A stretch of DNA of 22,880 bases from Phoronis ovalis (taxonomy: Eukaryota; Phoronida; Phoronidae), in contig JAOXYB010083276.1 of NCBI GenBank assembly GCA_028565635.1, positions 1-22,880 on the forward strand, written 5' to 3'. The notes beneath the pieces are model-generated. The model ran no database searches. It was not told where the DNA came from and saw only the letters and a list, made by a program, of their open reading frames with translations. Position numbers and translations under genes: made by a program. Each line of letters opens with the position of its first letter. Within the stretch, counting starts at the first letter, position 1. Below, one piece after another: positions 1 through 8,147 of the stretch.

Positions 1-217
1 AGAAGTTTACCGCCTTGCGGAAATTGTCCGCCGGGTACACTTCTGTAGTACCCCTTACGACAATGACCCTTTCAGCGTTAATTCAAGTAAGAATTTTATG
101 TACATAGTATTTTAATTGTATTTATTGATGCCCGTCGTTGAATAGAAGTCCCACAAAATTAAAGTGCTTTTGAAGCACCTTATTCAGTTAAATCCAGTAC
201 TGAATTTTGCTATCTAG

Positions 218-374
218 GAGAAAGGGTGGTTATTGAGCCCTGTGTTTCTTGTTCGAAGTGTGAATTCTGTAAAAAAGGAAAAGGACAGCTGTGTCCCGTA
301 GTTGTTTTGTGGACACCTAGTGGTGGCGGACACTTTGCCAGATTTTGCAAAATCAACGCTAAATATATCTACAA
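218..374 (+). CDS. SORD: SORD alternative exon A (zinc-lobe exon, version 1)
   Basis: 157 bp exon with acceptor TATCTAG and donor GTAGGT. It enters in phase 1 (a G carried from the previous exon gives Gly) and leaves in phase 2. It encodes GERVVIEP, then the structural-zinc cysteines CSKCEFC and LCP, then [15 protein letters not shown] and INAKYIY. The segment corresponds to the stretch of SORD that ends just before KLPD, covering the structural zinc lobe and part of the substrate pocket. It is a paralogue of the exon at 615-771. Joining it directly to that exon would give AAG TGA, a stop at the junction, so the two should not be spliced together. Confidence 0.88.
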
Positions 375-3300
375 GTAGGTTATTAAATATTTGGACACTC
401 AAAAGCAAAATGGTTATTAGTAATAGGTTTTACTGATCTGCACAACACATCACTGATTATCCTTTTCAAATCCGTAGCAAAAAGTATGCTTGATGCACTT
501 TGATTTTTATTGGTGTAAACTGTTAAAGCCAGGTAATAAACATTTTGCTCTTTAATACTGTTTTTGACATCTGAACTGAATGTAGTTAAAAGCACGCAGT
601 GTAATGTTTCATAGGTGATCGTGTTTGCTTGGAGCCAATGTTTGCTTGCTTGAAGTGCGAGTTTTGTAAGATTGGAAAGCAGCAAATATGTCCTAGTACA
701 GTACTCTGGAATCCTGATGGCTGTGGACATTATGCTAGATTTTGCACACAGCCAGCTCAGTATCTATACAGGTAAATATTCAAGTAAGCTTATGAAAACA
801 ATTTTGTCTCTTCCTCAAAGGGGCAATTGTCAGGGAAAAGTTTGATACTCTCACGTGTGGAGGTACAGTAAGAAAAACCTAAGTGAATAGTTTACATGGT
901 ATATGTCAAAAAGTCGTAGCATTTCGCGGACCATATGCTAGTCCTGTGGTTTTAAGGTGAACATTTTATTTTGATATTAAAATGTGTTCCAAAATATTAT
1001 ATACTATTCCTTTTAAAAATTATGCCAAGATCAATATTTTTTATACATATTCAAGTGAACAAATTGTGAAAAACATACACGTATAGGCCTAGAATTTTTT
1101 CAATAACTGTCCATTCTTGGACCTCCTGTCCGAGGCATCATATTTGCACATCTGTGCAACCAGTAATTGAAATATCCTAACATGCTTACTTGAATTACCT
1201 GTGTAGATGCTAAACTTAATACTTACAAGGAAGAGATGATACACCAGCATGTCAGCTTATTATAATTGCAGCTGTAGCATTAATATTCTAGTATAGTTTG
1301 AATTGAAAATAAATAATGGTAGGTCCATCGTCATGGTACTTTTAATTGTTATGACTAGCTGGATGTTTGATATGCAAATTACCTGCTGAATTATGTTCGG
1401 CTACTCATAACATTTGAATAGACAAATTAAAAGTTCATGTTTCCTGAAGTAACCTACTGCTTTTAATAGTGCAGAGAATAAACTATGACAGGACCATAAT
1501 CATTTATATTAGTACTAGTTGTAATAATAGAAGGAAAGTGAATATAGACACATTTAAATGCGGTTTCATAACATCATTTTTGACAGCACAAAGTACCAAG
1601 TTTTCACACCAGATTTATTGATATCAGTTATTGGTTTCCACTATTTTTAGCTGGGTTTGTTAAGTACTTCTTTCACTCGTTTGACATGGGATGGGTGCAA
1701 GCGAAAGTTAGATAACAATGTTACATCAAAGTAATCAAAAATCAATTTATATATTTCTAGACTACCTGATTACTTGAGTTTTGAAGAAGGTGCATTGTTG
1801 GAACCCATGGTTGTTGGTGTTTATGCCTGCGATCGTGCAGATATTGCTCCTGGCAAATCTGTGCTTATTGTTGGTGCAGGTAAATATAATTCATGATATG
1901 CTTCAGTGACAAGTAAATACTCTGATGTTACGGAATATAAAACTCAAAAGTCTAGCACTATGCATAAATAAAGGTGTGTCAGGCAACATAGAAACTACTC
2001 TGACTCTTAAACAGTTACAAACCTTGTATATAGGTGACATCTGGTGGAAAAAATATGAAATATAAGAAATGTATTAAATACTATATTATACTAAATAACA
2101 TTCATACTGTAAAATTATCCCTGAAAAATGTCTAAGTAGTTTGTTTTATACATAGGTAACAAGGGTATAAGGTTAACAACAATGGTCCTTAATTGCTGTC
2201 AATTATTGCCAAACATGTTTTAATCTTCATGACATCCGAATCCATTATAATAATATTGAAAATCAGACATGTAATATTGAAACATCAGAATACATGTAAT
2301 ATGCAAAATACATGTAATATCCAGAATACATGTAATATGCAGAATTGTGTACTTTCTGTAGGTCCTGTAGGTTTAGTGACTGCAATAGCTGCAAAAGCGG
2401 CTGGAGCTACCCAGATAGCCATCGTAGGTAAGTTACTAAAAAGCAAATAAAGCTATTACACTCAAGTTTGGATGATGTCTGTGGCTGTGCTTTTTAGATC
2501 AGAAGTTGATCCATATGTGTAGGAAACTATAAAGAAGTACATAATTATTTCATTTTCATGTGCTTATGACAATATATACAGAAACATCTGTATGAATATT
2601 TGATTTTCATATGTTATATGAAAGTAAAGCTATCTGTATTTGATTAGATTCTAAGAAATGATATATTGTGTGTCATTGATTATAATTTGCATTTTAGACT
2701 TAGTAAGAAATCGTGTTGAGTTTGCTAAAACTCTTGGAGTTACACACGGATTTGTGCTGGAAAAGGGTGTGTCAGAAAAAGAGACTGTAGAAAAGATAAC
2801 ACAAGCACTTGGTGATATGCCTGACTCTACCATTGACTGCAGTGGATCAGAGGGTGGCATTAGACTAGGAATTTTGGTATGCCTACGTTATGTATTAAAG
2901 TATGAACAACTGTAATATAATTTATTGTTCCTCCAGATTTACGTTTTTTGTCTCAAGTATTGTTACTTTTTGCACTGATATGTCATGTTGAACACATAAT
3001 GAGTGTCACATTTATATATGTCTCTGTTCTGGTTGATGATTAAAACACTTTTGGTACACTCGATCATAAACAGATCAGATTATAGTTTCTGTTTTAGAAT
3101 ATCATTTTTCTCTTGAGGACACATTATGACAATGTTTCTTTTTTCTAAAAGCATCTAGCATTTTAATGATACCCATGTTATCCTATACTAGGCTACAAAG
3201 TCTGGTGGTGTACTGGCTTTGGCTGGTCTTGCTCCAGCAGAAGCAAAATTACCATTGGTTAATGCTGCTATAAGAGAGGTTGATATCAGGCCTGTTTTTA

Positions 3301-4075
3301 GATATGGTCATGCGTAAGTATTATGATTGACGTTTGTGGCAGTAAGAATTTCTTGTATTCTAATGGTAAGGAAGATAAACTTTCTGTGTAGTTCATTTAT
3401 CTTGTCTATGGAACTTTTACAGTAAAACTATTTTAGTTTACTCAAAATTGTAACTATCATAAAGTTAAAATAAATTTTGGGTGCATTCCTGTTTGCTGTC
3501 CCTATCAAGTATTTTCATGTTGATACCAGTCTTTGATGTTATTATGTCTACCAACATCAAAGCTGGAATCCATATAGTTGTTGCATCAGTTCTTTTTGTT
3601 ATTGTTGTTGTTTTCTCCAGCAAATTTTTTCTGAAGTTTTCTCAGATTGGTCAGATTTAAGCAAAATTTTGTGGAAATGTTGATTTTGAAGGTTGGTGGT
3701 CTACATTAGTCCAAAATAAGGCCATGTTTTAACATATTCTTTGATAATGTAGAAAGTACAAAACTTAAGATGTTTGCTGTGTTCTTAAGATGAAAATTTG
3801 GTGGCCATCTTGAATACAAAATGACTGCCATGTCAAAAATGTGTTACCGTGTGATACTACAGGTCTAGTTTACCATTCAAGCCACTTCTAAAATTTTGAT
3901 AAAATGTGTATTATTTTTCAGTTACAAACGCACATTGAAAATGATGGCAGCCGGCCAGATTGATATGAAGCCTCTGATTGGTCAAAAATTTCCATTAGAG
4001 AAGACACCGGAAGCCATGGAGACATTTTTCAAAGGGGCAAATGGCAAACTTATTGTACAATGTTTTAGAGATTAA
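218..4075 (+). CDS. SORD: Sorbitol dehydrogenase (L-iditol 2-dehydrogenase), 3' part of a multi-exon gene
   Basis: Zinc- and NAD-dependent medium-chain dehydrogenase that oxidises sorbitol and related polyols to ketoses (polyol pathway, cytosol). Exons: 218-374 or 615-771 (alternatives), 1761-1879, 2362-2427, 2698-2876, 3192-3313, 3922-4075. All have AG/GT borders and compatible phases. Read with one alternative exon they give about 265 residues, against about 357 in human SORD (from memory). The missing N-terminal ~90 residues, with the catalytic Cys and the His-Glu pair, must be encoded upstream of the window. Visible marks are a four-cysteine structural zinc lobe, the LLEP glutamate expected at the catalytic zinc, a GAGPVG Rossmann motif split by an intron, an acidic residue (DLVRNR) for [14 protein letters not shown] carrying the substrate-pocket Arg-Tyr, and a C-terminus ending QCFRD. 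Family assignment is firm; polyol preference is inferred. Confidence 0.93.
615..771 (+). CDS. SORD: SORD alternative exon B (zinc-lobe exon, version 2)
   Basis: 157 bp exon with acceptor TTTCATAG and donor GTAAAT, in the same phases as exon A (in 1, out 2). It encodes [33 protein letters not shown] and AQYLY. Hand alignment with exon A gives about 31 identical residues of 53 with no gap, and all four zinc-lobe cysteines are kept in both. The differences cluster just after the EP motif, after the last structural cysteine, and in the GGG/GCG and KIN/TQP stretches. The two exons are separated by a 240 bp intron. Each joins cleanly to the exon at 1761 to give K-LPD (A) or R-LPD (B). Confidence 0.9.
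772..1760 (+). other. SORD intron between exon B and the constant exons
   Basis: A 989 bp AT-rich intron. I see no further intact copy of the alternative exon in it, no RNA gene and no clear mobile element. A short stretch at 928-941 resembles part of exon B but is too small to call. Confidence 0.6.
1761..1879 (+). CDS. SORD: SORD constant exon: catalytic Glu and start of Rossmann fold
   Basis: Acceptor ATTTCTAG, donor GTAAAT, 119 bp, phase 2 in and phase 1 out. It encodes [33 protein letters not shown] and LIVGAG. The glutamate in LLEP is the family position that contributes to the catalytic zinc environment, and VGAG is the first half of the dinucleotide-binding glycine motif completed by the next exon. 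Confidence 0.93.
1880..2361 (+). other. SORD intron containing a minisatellite near its 3' end
   Basis: A 482 bp AT-rich intron. Its only structure is the ACATGTAATAT tandem repeat at 2267-2344, listed separately. I see nothing else. Confidence 0.6.
2267..2344 (+). repeat. Minisatellite with an 18 bp unit just before a splice acceptor
   Basis: ACATGTAATAT starts at 2267, 2292, 2310 and 2328; the last three copies are spaced exactly 18 bp and vary only in the linker (GCAAAAT, CCAGAAT, GCAGAAT). Each copy contains the palindrome ACATGT. The array ends about 17 bp before the acceptor of the 66 bp SORD exon, where the branch site and pyrimidine tract should lie. Confidence 0.8.
2362..2427 (+). 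CDS. SORD: SORD constant exon: second half of the glycine motif
   Basis: A 66 bp exon, acceptor TTCTGTAG, donor GTAAGT, phase 1 in and out. It encodes [20 protein letters not shown] and then IV, completing GAGPVG and the first beta-alpha-beta unit of the NAD-binding fold. The sequence just upstream (2267-2344) is a short tandem repeat, so this small exon has a repeat-rich 3' splice-site region. Confidence 0.93.
2698..2876 (+). CDS. SORD: SORD constant exon: middle of the NAD-binding domain
   Basis: 179 bp, acceptor GCATTTTAG, donor GTATGC, phase 1 in and phase 0 out. The junction with the previous exon creates the aspartate of [15 protein letters not shown], the acidic residue expected at the end of beta strand 2 that favours NAD over NADP. 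The exon continues through [20 protein letters not shown], matching the family's VTIECTG block, and ends GIRLGIL. Confidence 0.93.
3192..3313 (+). CDS. SORD: SORD constant exon: substrate-pocket Arg-Tyr
   Basis: 122 bp, acceptor ATACTAG, donor GTAAGT, phase 0 in and phase 2 out. It encodes [33 protein letters not shown] and H. The REVDI..VFRY block is a SORD signature; its Arg and Tyr correspond to the human pocket residues Arg298 and Tyr299 (from memory) and are retained here. Confidence 0.93.
3314..3921 (+). other. SORD last intron, probably with an old dispersed repeat
   Basis: A 608 bp intron. The part from about 3790 to 3840 holds an imperfect palindrome (TGGCCATCTTGAATAC followed by AAAATGACTGCCA), of a kind common in invertebrate dispersed elements. 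No terminal repeat pair or target duplication could be fixed. Nothing coding is seen. Confidence 0.4.
3922..4075 (+). CDS. SORD: SORD terminal exon
   Basis: 154 bp, acceptor TTATTTTTCAG, phase 2 in. It encodes [36 protein letters not shown] and the ending KLIVQCFRD, then a TAA stop at 4073-4075. The FPLEK..EA...F motif is the usual C-terminal helix region of polyol dehydrogenases. The length fits the family, with no extension. Confidence 0.93.
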
Positions 4076-4280
4076 ATTGCTGCATGCATCTGCCCTTTTT
4101 GCCAATCCATTACATAAGCTGATAGAAACAATAGATATGTAACCTATTTGCTGAGATTGCCAAAATGTCTGTGCACAGCAAAGACAGTTACCTAATGTAA
4201 CTTGAGGAAATAGGTTTTGAAGCCTCTCTCAGCTTCCCATGATGATGAAATTCTGTATTTTAATAATCAGCATATGTAGT

Positions 4281-4410
4281 AAGACGTGAAATGTTGATTA
4301 TTGTACCACTGAACGATGACACATTCAATGTTGTTGCATTCCCTTATAGCACACCTTGAATGTGTCATCATTCCGTGGTACAGTATATTACAATCAACAT
4401 TTCACGTTTT
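4281..4410. repeat. Long inverted repeat in the SORD 3' UTR
   Basis: The left arm (4281-4330) and right arm (4352-4410) are near-complete reverse complements: ACGTGAAATGTTGATT pairs with AATCAACATTTCACGT, GTACCA with TGGTAC, and GATGACACATTCAA with TTGAATGTGTCATC. The right arm has an 8 bp insertion, and the loop is about 20 nt. It lies between the SORD stop and the likely polyadenylation signal, so it would fold into a long hairpin in the mRNA. It may be a small MITE remnant. Confidence 0.8.
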
Positions 4411-4641
4411 ACAATATATATTTTTAACAAACGGAAAACTAACAACAAGTCTTTATGCTTTTTGTCTATTTCAAATTTGACTAATTATATATAGTACAAC
4501 TGTTTCACTGTCTGGGGTGAATCATCTTGGAATTACAGTACTGGACCCATTTGTTTAGACTAATCCTGTGTTCACCTAGGATGTACTGAAAAGCTCACAA
4601 AAATATCTAATAAGGACTGGACATTTAACCTTTTTAAGTTG

Positions 4642-4647
4642 AATAAA
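4642..4647 (+). terminator. Likely SORD polyadenylation signal (AATAAA)
   Basis: A canonical AATAAA 567 bp after the stop codon, followed by a T/G-containing stretch (TGTAATTGTCTC). Further AATAAA hexamers occur near 4940, so a longer 3' end is possible. Confidence 0.45.
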
Positions 4648-4849
4648 TGTAATTGTCTCATTCATGGATTACAGTGAGTGTGTTACTGAAATAGCTACAC
4701 ATGTACTCTTTCGTTTTCTTCGATTCTACCTTACAATGTGTAATGTCGCAGTTGTACAACAGGTAAAGATTCCATATAATAGTATAATCCATACATACAA
4801 ACACACTTCACTGACTCAGCGAATTAATATTCGGAGTTTGTTTTAGTGA

Positions 4850-7584
4850 TGTATTAATAATTGCTTGAGTAGTTCTGAACTGCACCAGTATTAATCTAGG
4901 TGTGATTATAAACTTATGATCCTTCACTTATCCTAATTAAATAAATAAATTTTGATTGATAAATTAAAATTTATGTTCATTTGACTTTTTTTATTTACAA
5001 CTACAATTTCATATCAAAAGCCAAACAAAATGTAAACGAATGCAGTTTTTGTACCAATTTGACAACATAATAATTTGAGTAGAGCACACAAATAACTTAT
5101 GAACACACTGTCATGCTATAAATAAATGAAAACGATTTTAAGACCTAAAATTTCGCCAAAAAAAAATTCAATATTTTCTTCTTTCCATAGTTTAACACGG
5201 CTTTTTTAAAAAAAATCTTCCTATTTTAAGCGGATATACGAAGAAAAGTTATTTTAAGAACCCCAAAGTAGCATTTTTGCTTGTGATTTTCACAATTTTG
5301 GTAAAAATGTTCAAATAAGCTAGAGCATTGCCTCGTAAAAAATTAGTTGCATTTACATATCGCAACAACCCATTTGTTTAGCGTTTTTAAATTTGATAAT
5401 TTTAATTGTTCTTTAATTTACTAAGTAAGTAAGTATGAAAATTAAAACTTTTAAACTTGTAATAACTTTTAAACATATAACACATATTAACCAGACCAGC
5501 CTCTGTTATTTCCCATTAACGAACCGAGTCTACGGCCGTTCTGATGGACGTGTCCGCTGAAACAAAAAATAAATTTCGTTACTTGCACAGCATTTCGATA
5601 TCTCTGTCCTAAATATATCTTGTTGACGTACTTCAAATGATCGCCACGATTAATGAAGTATGCATAATTTAATGTTTCTTTTCAAAATGTAAATGCTTTC
5701 AACAGAGCTGATCTGTAACCTTTACATTCACTGTTAGCGTATTTTATAATTTGCACGTGCGAAGCTAAAGCGAAAAACAGAACGAAAACGATAGATGTAT
5801 GAATAAGCTTATTAATACAAACAGCAAATATCTGTTAAAACATTAAATCTGATGATATCGCAACATGCATGTACGCGTAGAGATATATTGTGTACAAGCA
5901 TGTACGTTACCATAGAACAGAAAATATTAGCACCGTGTAAGTTACCACAAAACAGAAAAGATAAACACGTAAAACTATAAAATTTCATGTCCAAGGCTGG
6001 ACAGGATTCTTAGTTAGTACCTTGAATTCTAACAAAACATTTTGTTACGTGACATTTCCTTGAACCTATAGTGATATAGCACTAGACAGTAATGCCTACT
6101 TCTAGTGGTGAAGCTTCAGTGTCACTGTAGGTATCTACTTAGAGGCATGCCGCCACAAAACATTTTGTTCATATTCCAGTCATAGGAAACATTATATGTA
6201 GGCCCAACTCGTACATTAAAATATACTGTATTTACGTGCATGGACGGCCGGGGTTGTAGAATTGATATTATGGTCCCTTCAATTGCAGTTTACAAAGTTC
6301 GCCACGGGGGGCTACGTCATCATTTCTTCAAAATGGTAAAATAGTATATTTCTTAATATAATATTAAAAATAATATTTAACATGCTTCAAAAATAATTTG
6401 ACAATAATTTTTTAAAACGTGTAAATTTTGGAAAACGTAATTGGACTTTTATCAGTAAGTAAATTTTAAAAGAAAAACTGATAGTTTCAAATCCATCAAA
6501 TGTTAAGTAATTAGCCCTCTAATCTCATACTTTTGTTCACTATATTCGAATGAAAGGTACTACTCTGGGTTCAGCTACTCTGCAAGTAACCTATCAGAAG
6601 TAGCATGTTTTTTTTGACACACCTGTTGCTGATGGAAGATTCCTAATTTGTTGCCTATGTATGTTCCAAATGTCCCAGACGACAACAGCATAGACATCTC
6701 TACGACGTGCTGAGCAGAAGAAAACACATATAGAGAAACTATTAGACAGGAGATACGATAACCAAATTTATCCGAATAATACCAGGTATGGTAAAATTGC
6801 CATAAATGGCCGGTGTTCAGCTTTCTGCATAATAGCAACAGTCGATATTGCCTTGGGGGGTATAGCATATACTTTCAAGGCGCACGTCATGCGTTTTGGT
6901 GCTATTCGGACAAAACTATTTAAAATGAATAGCATTATGCAATTGTCTCATGCAGTTAGTAAAACTATATTTGTAAAGTTCTATTGTGGGTGAACATAAC
7001 AGAGAATATGCAGTTAGCTAGGCACATAACAACAAACTTACTGTTTTGTTATATCTACGATATCAACTCAAATCTCAGATTGTCCGCATTGGTGCTATAT
7101 TTATTGGCAGTATTAATTTCGATATAATATCGATGACACAAATATGTTACACATTAAGCGCAAACAAGCGTTGGAGAGCATCAGTAAGCCGTTAATTTTG
7201 AATAAAAAAAAGATCCATGATTCTCTAGTCAAGGTCTTCGGGAACGTATTAAATTTGAACTTTGGTGTTAATCATTGGTTCCCTGACAAAAAGGGAGAAA
7301 TTTAAATTCAGTAGCAAAAAGTTATTAAATAAACATATATAATAATAATAAGGGTACAGTTTTTTACAAGTAAGTTTATAATGAAATGCAATATATATAT
7401 ATATAATTTAGTCAACTGCGAAACAAAAACGTCATCATGACATCTTCCTCATTGTGTTGAGGCTCTGCTGGGGACGTCTGATATTTTACTGTATTATATT
7501 CCATAACTTACTGACTATTCATGGAGATTAATTTTATAATGTCATTAGTAAATATGTCAAAGCTGGGAAAACGCTGACATGTAG
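4850..7584. other. Intergenic region between the converging SORD and CCK receptor genes
   Basis: AT-rich DNA with stop codons in all frames at short intervals. I see no conserved protein block, tRNA or transposon ORF. It contains an AT dinucleotide run at 7391-7405 and a possible minus-strand AATAAA (TTTATT at 7100-7105) that could serve the receptor gene. A candidate alternative last exon of the receptor lies at 6594-6709. Confidence 0.5.
7391..7405. repeat. AT dinucleotide microsatellite
   Basis: Seven and a half uninterrupted AT units, about 180 bp beyond the receptor stop codon. Confidence 0.85.
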
Positions 7585-8147
7585 CTATGTGCCAATGAAC
7601 GGACAATTTGAGAATAAAACAAATTGAACGCACCACTTACTGGTTCTTGGCGATCCTGAATGGCCAACAGATGAGGAGTTGTAAACGTATAAAGATCTTC
7701 TCTGTTTACGCTTCCTGCACAGGCATGATTTAAAAATACTAACAAATCCTTGTCGAAACCTCGCATTCATAAAACAGTACGTTATAGGATTACAACAAGT
7801 GTTACAAAATGCCAATAAATGGATTAAATTATAAACGGTGGAGTCAATGTGTTTTTCTGCAGATTTATGATCCATAGCGATCCATGTCATTAAAACGTAT
7901 GTGGGAGTCCAACATATAAAGAATTCGAGCACAACCGCAAATAACATCTTGATGGCACGGCGTTTGGCTGCCAAGCTTTTCTCAGTGTTCCAACGTACCA
8001 TTTTATCTGTGCTCGAGCTGTTCTGTACTTTGTTGGCTGAAGTGCTTGCGGTTATGTCAGGAAGCATTCGACTATTTAAAGAACTGTCAACAGAATCATC
8101 ATCTTTGAGGTGAGGCGAGGAATTCGTGTTATTTAAAACTGACATTT
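7585..8147 (-). CDS. CCK-type receptor exon 3: loop 3, TM6, TM7 and tail
   Basis: 563 bp, acceptor TTCTTTACAG, phase 1 in, TAG stop at 7585-7587. It starts with a Ser/Asn-rich loop 3 segment, then EKSLAAKRRAIKML into TM6 (FFICWTPTY), DHKSAEKHIDST in loop 3 of the extracellular face, TM7 (FCNTCCNPITYCFMNARFRQG) and a basic tail KRKQRR. A perfect GTAAGT lies at 7640-7635 in the tail, so the last 17 or so residues may be intron read-through and the real C-terminus may lie in another exon. Confidence 0.8.

Noticed and set aside
928-941. Fourth copy of the SORD alternative exon
   Set aside because: GGACCATATGCTAG resembles exon B (GGACATTATGCTAG), but the match covers only about 14 bases and the flanks do not align. 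Too short to support.
2193-2450. Single-exon gene starting at 2193
   Set aside because: The frame reads through the minisatellite intron into the true SORD exon at 2362; the first 50 or so codons are intron.
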